This document shows, piece after piece, positions 31,713 to 40,988 of a stretch of DNA of 64,000 nucleotides; the stretch's first letter is position 1; each line of letters opens with the position of its first letter. The stretch spans positions 31,438,501 through 31,502,500 of the forward strand of contig BRKX01000004.1 of the NCBI GenBank assembly GCA_026008535.1. Reading direction: 5' to 3'. The DNA is from Perilla frutescens. Its lineage: Eukaryota; Streptophyta; Magnoliopsida; Lamiales; Lamiaceae. Below the pieces are notes generated by a model that saw nothing but the letters and a program-made list of their open reading frames with translations, did no database searches and was not told the DNA's origin. Both the position numbers and the translations under genes were made by a program.

Positions 31713-32652
31713 TAACCATGCTTGCCATAGATGTTGAAGAAGGAAGCATGAAGACGTGAGAAGAAGAATGATGCCATTTGGACGTGTGCATGAAAAGTTA
31801 TGCGCGTTTGCATGGGAAATCGGGAGATGCTGTTTTTTATGCAAAGGTGGCAAGATTAATTGAGACATTGGCCACGAATTAATTCATGGATTTCAGCCCA
31901 TGATCGATTATTTTAGGTTCAAATAGGCGTGGATTTGAAGGCCCAAAGTGTTGGGATTTTATCTAGATTATTTTAGATTTTATTATCTTATTTTTAGTCT
32001 TTTTGATTTTTGGTCTTTTTGATTTTTAGTCTTTTTGATTTTACCTTAATTAGGGACTTCTAGTCAAAATAGGATTCCTAGTTGATCTACTTAGGATTTT
32101 CGAAATCCTTTAGCTATTAGGTTTAGATTTTCAGTTTTATGCTCCTATAAATAGGAGTACCTTGTGACATTATTATTCAGACAATTGCATGAGTTTGAGA
32201 TTTATTCCTCCCTTTTGTCTCTGATCCTTTGGTTGATCACTTATACATAAACCATTCTATTGTTCTAGCAAATCAATAGTCTTATTTAGGTTCTTCAGGG
32301 TATAATTAAGTACTTGGGAGAATTACTATCCGGAGAAGTTAGACGAGTGCGTTCGGGTTGATTCAACATGGGTTCACCGCTTTGACCTATCCTTCCACCA
32401 CACCGCCGCCGCCAACACCATGAATACCGCCGCCATCCGTCGCCGTGACCATCACCACCGCTGTGTTTCCAGCCATCCACAAGTGTTTCAAGTGTGCAAG
32501 TCAAATCCTAGTTCGTGTCTACGTGTTTCTAGTAAATTTTATCTTTTAATTTGCGTCGGATTCTACCCTTCATTCGCTGACGTTGTTCGAGTCCTTAAAG
32601 TCTTCCGCCTGCGTATTCTTCATGTCTTGGATTCATTGTCCGGGTCACATCA
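31535..32652 (+). mobile_element. 3' LTR of the gag-only element
   Basis: TGACACGAACC to GGTCACATCA, preceded by the polypurine tract AAGAGGAGGGGAA. It has three units of the 16-base repeat where the 5' LTR has four, which accounts exactly for the 16-base length difference. TATA palindrome at 32142-32157. Confidence 0.9.
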
Positions 32653-33276
32653 ATTCGTTAAACCCCTATCGGCTATATTATACGAGCAAGATCAATATTT
32701 TAGGCTTATGAACCCAATTCACCTAACGTTGAAGGAACCTAGGTCGGGATTTAGAATCTCCTTTCGGTCTCATCTAAAACCTAGCAATGCTAAGTAGTGA
32801 TCAATTACTCAACATAGATAATCACAATTCCAACAACAACAACCAACCAATCACAAGCATAGATCAAAATCAAATCGATATTCTACCCCTTAATGGAGAG
32901 ATTAGCCCATAATCATGCTCAAAACAACACAAATATCATAAGAGTTCATCATCTCATAACCAAATAAAAATAACATAAACTTCTACAATATTCAATGCTT
33001 CAAGAGTTTTTGGGACAACCCCCACAAATCAACTAGGGTAAAGAAAGAAAATACCAAAAGAAGAACCTCCTAACGAACCTAGCTTCCGCAGGCAGCTCGG
33101 AGTCAGGGCTTCTTCTCTTGAACGATGGTGGTGACGGTGAAAAATAGTATAGGAAATGGTGAAGGTGGTGATGGTGTGTAGAGAGAAAATGGAGAGATGA
33201 AGAATGGAGAAGATGAAGTGGTATGAGAGTGGTGAATGAGAATTGATGAATATCCCCAATATCAAGTGGGAGATAT

Positions 33277-33277
<1 letters not shown>

Positions 33278-33329
<52 letters not shown>
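33278..33329 (+). repeat. (AG)n microsatellite
   Basis: About 26 uninterrupted AG units within the Athila-like solo LTR. Confidence 0.9.
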
Positions 33330-33332
<3 letters not shown>

Positions 33333-33999
33333 AGTCAGAGAGATGAGAGGTGAGAGGTGAGAGAAAAGTTGATGAGATGTTTGATGGTAAGGGAGAAGTT
33401 AATGAGGGGGATTTGTGGAGATTTTGTTGGAAGATTTGGGGGACAAAAATCAAAACTAGCTTTAGGGTAATTAAACCCCTTTCTCTCCCTACCAATCTAG
33501 GGTGCCCAAAAGTCCAATCTTATATTATAATCCAGCTGCCCATGTGAAGGGAATTGAAGGGTAGAAGCTAGGCTGAATCTAGGAGAAAGGAAGCAACTGA
33601 TCCCATGTCGAAAAATGAATTCGGGAGGCTGAACTGGGCACCCCGCGCGGAGCTCAAGTGTCGCGTGCTAGCAGGGGACGCTTCACCGAGAGTACAGTCG
33701 CGCGGTCGTGGGGCTTGAGCGGCCGCGGCCGCGGGGCATGCGCGGCCGCATGATTCCAGAGCTCGTTCTTCCGGCTTCTCTCTTCCGCTGAAGGCTTTTC
33801 TTATCCTTGCCACTTTAATACCTAAAAATCGTGTTTTTGTAAACAAAAGCTCAAGTTTTTCACAACTTGACATATTCCACCATAAGAGCAACTTAGACGC
33901 ACAAAATCGACACATAACACACTAAAAATATTAAACATAACTTACCAAAGATATAAAATTCCTATAATAAAACAACACAAACAAACACTAAACATCAAC

Positions 34000-34096
34000 C
34001 CCCCGATGGCCCTTCGGCTTCACGTGTTTTTTATCTTGTAGGTCGCCGGAGCCCGAACTCGAAGAACGATCAATTGTAAATTTTTTGACCTCTACA
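34000..34096 (+). mobile_element. Tat element 3' LTR, second part
   Basis: Continues the 3' LTR after the nested LTR (CCCCGATGGCCCTTCGGCTT) and ends CTCTACA, followed by the TSD GTCAC at 34097-34101. Confidence 0.85.
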
Positions 34097-34101
34097 GTCA
34101 C

Positions 34102-34966
34102 CACCCCATCCATTTAATTTGTTTTAATCTGGGCCAAAAAAATGATAGGATGAGTTCCTAGTTTCCACATGGGGAAAGAGTTCTCATTTGAATCATTTCC
34201 TATATGTGCGTGTGTGTGTGTGTGTATTATCTTCACAAGTTTTTTATCAGTGATTAAATATTTAAGTATGACTTATTTTGTGCAAATCATAAAAAATATC
34301 ACTACATTTTTTTCAAGTTCTTACAAGTTGGCAGCTCATACAGTTAAGCACTTAAGCAAAAGACAAAGTGAAAATTTAAATAATCAGTCTTGCCATTAAC
34401 ACAAATTATTCTTGATCAATGTGTTTTAATTTGGAGAGTCATATTACCTAATTACGATGTATAGAAGAATTAATAAAATTGATATATGAGATTTAATGAA
34501 TATGATCTATTTTGACAGATAATACATTATACATTTAAACTAATAAGCTAACAAGATTGTTGATTGATTTGCCGATGAAATCATTACTATTTGTAATTCA
34601 TATGTATTATGTAAATTTTGCTAATTTTTTATATCTATCTTACTTGACCAATATTGGCGTTATTGATATGAAATAATGTGAATTAATAATTTATAGGTAA
34701 AAATTAAGTTTCAAGTATATTTAACAAATCGTAGGCATTGTTTCCAAATAATTTTGTGTATTTGATAGGTTTGCAATTTGACACAGTTTTAAAACGTTTC
34801 ATTAATATCACCATTTTTATTTTTAGATTAAACATATTAATAGTATACAAATTCAACATTGCTAAAAATAAATTAGAATATGCAATTCTTCATCTAAAAA
34901 AAGATTTTGTTTTTTATTTTACATGAATACATGTGATAGATGTTTATGGTTAATATAAAATTTGTA

Positions 34967-35001
<35 letters not shown>

Positions 35002-35360
35002 CATAATTATATTTTATATTTTTAGTTTTAAATTTAAATTAATCATTTTAATCAGAATTAATTGTTTCATTATTAGATTTTATAATATTTTAATTTTCTA
35101 CCAAGATTAAAAGAACAAAATAAAAATTGTGCCAAAACTTCTTAATTTAAAAGGAAAATCAGTATTTTTGGGCACAACACTACAACAGGGTGTGATCTGC
35201 CTCTCTCCACAATAGAGAATTTTGGTCTTTGATTTGCAAAATATTTTCTAGAAATACAATTTCTTCTTTTTCTCAATGCTAAAAAGTGCATACTATATTG
35301 GTCAATATTTAACTATACATGAGTGTTCAAAAGAAGGAAAATTATTAAGAATACATGCAC
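34102..35360. other. AT-rich intergenic DNA upstream of KCS
   Basis: No gene found. It contains a (GT)n run at 34208-34225 and a (TA)n run at about 34971-34997. A segment at about 35287-35357 recurs in diverged form at about 35633-35715. Confidence 0.6.
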
Positions 35361-35538
35361 TGGGGGCGTTTACTTTAAAGGATAGATTAGATAGATTGGA
35401 TTGATAAAAATAATATAGCCTAATCTACCACATACTTTGATGGATTAAACCATTTTAAAACTTGAATCCTTCAAATACTCAATCCCATACATTATCAATA
35501 TAATCTATCTTATTTATCATCCAAAGTAAACGTCTCGT
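35361..35538. mobile_element. Foldback MITE (about 180 bp)
   Basis: The left end, GGGGGCGTTTACTTT, pairs with the right end, whose reverse complement is CGAGACGTTTACTTT. The similarity of the two ends continues about 45-50 bases inward, including GATAGATT and TTGATAA on both. It has no coding capacity. No clear target duplication is visible, so the superfamily (PIF/Harbinger- or hAT-like) is open. Confidence 0.6.
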
Positions 35539-36359
35539 GAATGTGTCAAAATTAAGTGGCCAGGCTCCGGATTTTGGGCCATGCCTGAGCCATGACTTTA
35601 ATGTAAATTTTAAAACTCAATTATTAATTATAACAAGTGCATGCTATATTGATCAATGTCTAATTATACCTAGTGTTCCAAACTCTAAATAAGGGAAAAT
35701 ATTGAAAATACGTGCAACTAAAAGTGTCAAAGGTGGTTCGACTCAAGTCAATTTTGGGTCAAGGTGGGGCTCAATTTTAATGGCCTGAAAAAAAACTGTC
35801 CCAACCCAGAAAAATACATTAGCCCATGGGTTCGCGTCATATCCAACCCATAAAATTTAAGCATGAGCCCAAGGTCAACCAAATAAAAACCCACTTTTCG
35901 GGCTGTTGTTTTGGGCCTCCATATAGCTGGCCGAAAATTTTCAAGCCAGACTGAGGCATTTTTTTTTTTTACAGCAGCTCAATGAGCTCTGGGCGAGCCA
36001 ACCTGGCCCAAACAACAGCTCTACAAGCAACACACGTTGTTTTTCTGCTAGTGCCCTTAAAAGGCCTGATCAATACTATAAATATCATATGGAATAATTC
36101 TTCAATATTGGATGCATAGAAGCAACAACTTATTTTTTTGTTGAATATCGATGGTAACCCGCGCTGGGTAACCACACTTGAAAAACCCACGCATAATTTA
36201 ACTAGACAAGAAGCCAAAAATGCATGCTAAACAAACTCCACATGCAATATTCATGATCAAAGTAGGAATCCCACTTCCGTCAATAAATTTATAACAGAAG
36301 GCCAATGATCAGAGTAGTTGATCAACCTGCAGAAAATTAAGAATTAGCATCTAAAAAAA
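35539..36359. other. KCS upstream region
   Basis: AT-rich with a GC-richer stretch at 35720-36010 containing repeated GGCCC and GGGCC words, probably an old repeat. A T-run lies at 35957-35970. A TATA-like AAATTTATAAC near 36285 lies about 75 bases before the KCS start codon and is the best core-promoter candidate, weakly supported. Confidence 0.4.
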
Positions 36360-37718
36360 ATGTCCATTACTTCAAACATTATCACCCCTTTTGCCTTTTC
36401 TCAATCTGCAATAGCTATTGCTATTGCTATCGCAATCGCCTCACTCTTACTTGTTCACTTCTTTTCTTCTTCAAAATCCCATGGCATTTACCTTATAGAC
36501 TTCTCCTGCTATCGACCACCACCTGATCTTCGGGCCACAACGGCCAACTACATAGAACACTTCGAAATATGTGGAACTCATGAAAGGGAAGCAATCGATT
36601 TCCAGACTAAGATGATCGAAAGGTCGGGCATCGGTTGTGAAGCCTGCCTCCCTCTTTCTGTGCATCAAATCCCACCTGATAAGTCTTTGAGCTTCACCCG
36701 AGAAGAAACTGAAACCGTTCTTTTTACAATCGTGAAAGACCTCCTCAGCAAGCACAGCATCAATCCTGAAAATATCGATATTCTTGTAACCAACTGCAGC
36801 ATCTTCTGTCCCACACCATCCATTGCAGCTATGATGATAAACAAGTTTGGGTTCAGATGCAATGTCAAGAGCGTCAGCCTCAGTGGAATGGGATGTAGCG
36901 CCGGACTAGTGGCCATTAATTTAGCAAAGGACCTGTTGAGAGTACAAGGCAACTCACTGGCTCTGGTTCTCAGCATGGAAGCAGTGACCCCTAGTGGCTA
37001 TACTGGTAGCATCAAGTCGATGCTGTTAGCCAATACATTGTTTCGTATGGGAGGGGTCGCTGTCTTGTTGTCAAACAAGGAACAGGACAGGTTAAGAGCC
37101 AAATACAAACTTCGGTATCTCTTAAGAACACACATGGGGTCAGATGATCAGTCATACCACTCCGTCATCCAGCAACCAGATAACGAAGGCACTGCAGGTG
37201 TTTCACTATCAAGGTCTCTCCTACATGTCGCGGCAAATGCCTTGAAAACAAATATAACCGAATTAGGCCCTTCTTGTTTACCACTTTCTGAGCAGCTCCT
37301 CTATGGATGGTCAATCTTTCAAGGAAAATTCTGGAATGAAAGGAAGAAGGAAATATACGTACCGAACTTCAAGAAGGCATTTGAGCATTTCTGCATACAT
37401 GCAGGTGGAAGGGCAATCATCGATGCTGTGGAGCAACGGCTGAGACTGAACAAAGAGGACGTAGAAGCATCCAGGATGACTCTCCATAGATTTGGGAACA
37501 CTTCATCTTCTTCTGTTTGGTACGAGCTGAGCTATCTGGAGGCAAAAGGCAGGATCAGAAAAGGCGACCGGGTGTGGCAAATTGCATTTGGCAGCGGCTT
37601 CAAATGCAATAGTGCCGTCTGGGAGTGCATATCAGAACTCGATCACAACATGAGAAACGCGTGGTCCAGTAATATACATTTGTACCCAATTCAAATCCCC
37701 GACATAGCAGATCACTAA
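36360..37718 (+). CDS. KCS: 3-ketoacyl-CoA synthase (KCS), very-long-chain fatty acid elongation
   Basis: An intact, intronless 452-residue ORF. KCS condenses malonyl-CoA with a long-chain acyl-CoA in the endoplasmic reticulum, the first and chain-length-setting step of very-long-chain fatty acid synthesis for waxes, suberin and sphingolipids. The N-terminus has one clear membrane segment (about residues 15-35) with an Ala-Ile repeat. FAE1-type members usually have two segments and about 500 residues. Catalytic residues are all present: Cys179 in GMGCSAG, His347 in HAGGRAIID and Asn380 in HRFGNTSSSS. Their spacing (168 and 33 residues) equals that of FAE1 (Cys223, His391, Asn424). The FAE1_CUT1 domain starts near GIYLIDFSCYRPP. 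The short length resembles the KCS7/KCS15-type subgroup, but the subgroup is a guess. It is the only undamaged host gene in the window. Confidence 0.93.
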   Translation: MSITSNIITPFAFSQSAIAIAIAIAIASLLLVHFFSSSKSHGIYLIDFSCYRPPPDLRATTANYIEHFEICGTHEREAIDFQTKMIERSGIGCEACLPLSVHQIPPDKSLSFTREETETVLFTIVKDLLSKHSINPENIDILVTNCSIFCPTPSIAAMMINKFGFRCNVKSVSLSGMGCSAGLVAINLAKDLLRVQGNSLALVLSMEAVTPSGYTGSIKSMLLANTLFRMGGVAVLLSNKEQDRLRAKYKLRYLLRTHMGSDDQSYHSVIQQPDNEGTAGVSLSRSLLHVAANALKTNITELGPSCLPLSEQLLYGWSIFQGKFWNERKKEIYVPNFKKAFEHFCIHAGGRAIIDAVEQRLRLNKEDVEASRMTLHRFGNTSSSSVWYELSYLEAKGRIRKGDRVWQIAFGSGFKCNSAVWECISELDHNMRNAWSSNIHLYPIQIPDIADH

Positions 37719-38875
37719 TGCTGGCCCTTCATGCCTGGTATTTCTAATGTTACAAAATTTCATTATTCATGATGCTACATCAATACAGGCCTGGAACCAC
37801 CACCATGCATCACAGAAACTAAATCACCGATATATAATTCCTTTCCTAGAAGTTTTATCAAGCAATTTATTGGGGGAATCAATGTAACTAGATATTTAAT
37901 TGAGTATCTGAAGTCAAATGTTCAAAGATTTTAGTGCTCCAAAACAATGAACTTTTGCTGTACGTGTCATCTAACCAAAGCGCTTCCAAAAATTCAAAAT
38001 AAAAATTTTATGTATGAACACACACATGTGCACACACACTATTCCTGGTCATTGAACTTGAGCTCATACATGAGACAAATAGCAACAAAGAGAGGAGCAA
38101 CGCCACCAGATAACCATCGACCACTGACACCATGAGACAAAGAATATAAGAAATTCACTGCAAAGTCCATGATTTTCGAACCTAGTGCAGTTCAATCTTA
38201 GTTTCACACAGACCAATCTGACTACTTCATCTGCAATGAATTTTGAAAGATCATTCCTGCTGGCATTCTAAAACTGAAACTGCCATCATGATAGTTGAAT
38301 CAATTTTACACCAAAAGTTTATTTGACCGAAACAATTGCAACATACATAAAGGATTTTCTTTTGTCCAGAAACACTTAGAAGCGTCAACAAAAGTGGGCA
38401 TCAGATTTATTGGCAGACTTGGCTTAAATCATAATATACCATGTTATCTTCAGCAACTATTTCAGAACTAGATCAGAAGCAAGACACTTCTTAGATGTTC
38501 CTTGCAGTGACCAAAACCTGGAGTGATGCAGAAGCAAATGTATCTTTTCAGCCAGTTAAGAGTGCTTCTGGCTTCCTTTTTCCGGCACCCAATTAAGCCT
38601 ACAAAACAAACTTTTTTTTTTATCATGTACTTGTAAAAACTCAATAACTAACAATGAACTCGAAGATTGCATTAAGCATATCCACTGAAAAAATGTGGAC
38701 CATATATGGTCAATGGAATTTAATTTGGCCTTCGTCAAATTTATTATTCAAGGGAGAAACTCCAGTGGACATAAATAAGGTATTCCAAAGTAATCACTAT
38801 CATGTAGTAGTAATCACTGGTGTCCACAGTTTGCTTGAGCAAACCCTTGTAGAAGAATGCAGATGCCAGTAATGC
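37719..38875. other. 3' flank of KCS
   Basis: AT-rich, without a recognisable gene. It would hold the KCS 3' UTR and polyadenylation site; AATAAAAATT near 37997 is a possible signal. A CA-rich patch lies at 38018-38040. The rest is unexplained. Confidence 0.45.
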
Positions 38876-39163
38876 TGTAAGTTTTTGATCGAGGATCAAT
38901 ACCAAAAATCTCCAATATATTTGTGTAATTTGAGTGTATAAATTTTTAGATTTGGAGATGAATTTGAGAGAAGGAGAATACGTTCTTGATAGTTTTTTAT
39001 TGATTCAAAATGATGTTCACTCTAGCTTCTCCAATACACCAAAGCATATATATACTAGGCTAGGCTAGGCTACTATTGCAATCTTCCAAGGGAAGTTTCA
39101 TTTAACTAATACACATTAATTATATTTAAGATATTAATTAAAAAGACTAGCACATTAACTACA
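38876..39163 (-). mobile_element. 3' LTR of copia-1
   Basis: About 288 bases, reading TGTAGTTAATG to ACTTACA on the minus strand. It is preceded on that strand by the polypurine tract AAGGGGGAGAAA (39164-39175) and the end of the copia RNase H frame. The inner boundary is firm; the outer could be three bases further left. Confidence 0.75.
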
Positions 39164-39516
39164 TTTCTCCCCCTTAATGTGCCTCTCCATCACTCCAAGA
39201 AGTTCTCTCAACTTGAAAAATTTCTCCTTCAGAAGTGCTTTGGTGAAGATGTCCGCCACTTGATCTTCGGACTTGCAAAAGATGAGTTGAACTTCACCTG
39301 CTTCGATAGCTTCTCGAATGAAATGGTAATTGATGCTGATGTGTCTCGTGCAGCTATGAAAAACAGGATTCTTGCTCATGGCAATCGCCGACTTGTTGTC
39401 ACAAAATAGCTTGATCGACTCACCTTGCTTCATTCCAATATCGGCAAGAATTTTCCTCAACCATATCACTTGCGAAGTTGCCATGGCAGCTGCAATATAT
39501 TCGGATTCAACTGATG
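39155..39516 (-). pseudogene. copia-1 RNase H, C-terminal part
   Basis: Minus-strand Ty1/copia RNase H: SSVESEYIAAAMATSQVIWL, LFCDNKSAIAMSKNPVFH, HYHFIRE-type region, and DQVADIFTKALLKEKF. The stop at 39155-39157 lies inside the LTR, after the polypurine tract. This is the third piece of one gene. The preceding codons lie at 46414-46578 and 49087-49482, beyond two nested elements. A degenerate transposon gene, probably of the Tork-like group. Confidence 0.85.
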
Positions 39517-39521
39517 ATTGT

Positions 39522-40399
39522 TGATACGACCCGAGCTGAGGAGATGTCCGATCCAATCAAGGTGCCAGAAGGACCGGTAACGCGGGCAAGAGCTAAGAGG
39601 TTCAAGGAGAGCTAAGAGGTTCAAGGAGAGCCTTAATGGATTCATGCGAGAGGTCTGGAACCAAGAGTTACATAAGCAACCCGTGGAGGGAGAAGAACCC
39701 GAGCCCAAGTGGAAGATGGTGATCTCAAGCTACGGAACAGACTGGCACGAGCTACAGCATGAGCCAGGACGCGAGCAACCGGTCGCGCCATTTGACGCGA
39801 GCTACAGCGCGAGAGGACGCGTGAGTGAACCCGGGCGCGCCACTGATGCTTCGGGCAACGAGACTGGCGCGACCTACAGCATGACCTGAGGCGCGAGTGA
39901 AGCCGGTCGCGCCACAGACGCTTTACGGCATGAGACTGGCGCAACCTACAGCGCGAGTGGAGGCGTGATTGACCCCGTGTCACGCCCATCTGGGGCGTGT
40001 CCAGATTTGCGCGATTCTTATGTTTTATTTCCTAGTTTAATTAGGTTGTGGACCAACTATATAAGGCTTGTAAGACCTTTATTTTTGACACAACTTTGAT
40101 ATTAATTTTAAAACGTGAGTTTTCACTTTTTTTTTCTCTCTGAGAGAGTTATCCGAGTTTCACAACACAACGTGAGATTCAAACGACTTATCAAACGGAT
40201 TCACATCCCCGTTTGTGGCATCATCCATACAATCTGAGTTCGTGTTTCCAATTGATCTAGGGTCGCGGATTCAATCAGTTCGTGGTTCAATTTCTTTGTG
40301 AGGCTAGGGTTTGGATTTTCATCCCCAATTGTTCGTGTAACCTGATACTCCTGGGAAAACAACGCCATCGTCGTCGACTTGCCGGCGAGGATCGCATCA
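39522..40399 (+). mobile_element. CRM-like 5' LTR
   Basis: 878 bases with TATA box CTATATAAGG at 40057-40066. It has an extra tandem copy of about 20 bases (AGCTAAGAGGTTCAAGGAG doubled near 39590-39630) that the 3' LTR lacks, equal to the length difference. Confidence 0.9.
40057..40066 (+). promoter_or_regulatory. TATA box of the CRM-like LTR
   Basis: CTATATAAGG, repeated in the 3' LTR at 46067-46076, about 340 bases before the LTR end. It lies just downstream of the GC-rich coding part of the LTR. Confidence 0.6.
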
Positions 40400-40401
40400 A
40401 G

Positions 40402-40413
40402 TGGTATCAAAGC
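40402..40413 (+). other. tRNA-Met-type PBS of the CRM-like element
   Basis: TGGTATCAAAGC two bases after the LTR end. It differs from the initiator tRNA-Met complement TGGTATCAGAGC by one base. Confidence 0.8.
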
Positions 40414-40988
40414 TTCGGCTTTGTATCAGGTTCCAATTTATCCCTTTAATTTTCGTACTTTAATTTCTCGCCTATTATAAAAAAAAAGACGTTGAAATTA
40501 TTATAAAAAAAAGACGTTGAAGTAAAAAGGCGGGAAAATTTTTGGTGATTTCGTTACACTTGATTGTGATATTTGGGGTGTTGGAGACACGTATATTGCC
40601 TGGGCAGAAGTCGAAATTTTTTTCAAAAATTTTCAAATTTTCAAAAATTTTCCGGCACATATTTTAGTGAATTGTGATTGGTCTTTTAAGGTTTCATTGT
40701 TGTGTTTGTGTTCTAGTTTAATTTTCTTTGGAGAGGAAAACGAGTGGTAAAAGGCAAGAGTGTGTGAGATTATTAGAGTGAAAAGAGCCGATTGTGTGAT
40801 ACACGAGAGTAAACACGTGAGTTGAGAGCTAGACTTTATAGGGAATTCTTGTTTTGTTGTTCATTTTATTTAATTCACTTCATTGTTTAATTTTAATTCT
40901 TGTTTAGTTCATTGAATAAAAAAAAGGGACGAAAAAAAAATCATTCAAAAAAAAAAAAGAGAGTCGATCAAAAAAAAAAAAATTTGAC

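Larger units (their letters stand above)
28562..32652 (+). mobile_element. Gag-only LTR retrotransposon (TR-GAG-like), complete, TSD ATTCG
   Basis: Two LTRs of 1134 and 1118 bases, TSD ATTCG at 28557-28561 and 32653-32657, polypurine tract just before 31535. The only ORF is gag. There is no protease, RT, RNase H or integrase, so it must rely on another element's enzymes. The LTRs differ at roughly 30 sites by eye (under 3%), which makes it one of the youngest insertions here. The layout matches what has been called TR-GAG: terminal repeats plus a gag domain. Confidence 0.88.
28137..33994. mobile_element. Athila-like solo LTR (1.76 kb net), TSD TCAAC, split by a gag-only element
   Basis: The ends are TGTTTAATC and CACTAAACA, flanked by TCAAC at 28132-28136 and 33995-33999. 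Removing the nested element (28562-32652 and one TSD) leaves about 1.76 kb without ORFs, PBS or polypurine tract. The length fits Athila-type LTRs and the sequence looks reversed (minus orientation), but the lineage is an inference. It contains an (AG)n tract and a GC-rich patch with three NotI-type GCGGCCGC octamers (33718-33750). Confidence 0.75.
13234..34096 (+). mobile_element. Tat/Ogre-type Ty3/gypsy element, nearly full length, with nested insertions
   Basis: The LTRs start TGTAGA and end CTCTAYA. The TSD GTCAC is found at 13229-13233 and 34097-34101. The order gag, protease, RT, RNase H, second (archaeal-type) RNase H, integrase, then a long 3' region with an antisense ORF and tandem repeats is the plant Tat lineage layout. 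The element spans 20.9 kb, of which about 10.1 kb is three direct later insertions (20119-23049, 23510-24863, 28137-33994). All reading frames are broken, so it cannot move by itself. Confidence 0.9.

Noticed and set aside
33262..33495. ORF ending in a Ser-Leu repeat
   Set aside because: Encoded by the (AG)n microsatellite inside a solo LTR.
34738..34926. 62-codon AT-rich ORF upstream of KCS
   Set aside because: Composition-driven; no motif, no conserved start, typical of AT-rich intergenic DNA.
36471..36976. Antisense ORFs in the KCS gene
   Set aside because: Shadows of a strongly supported sense gene; no independent motif.
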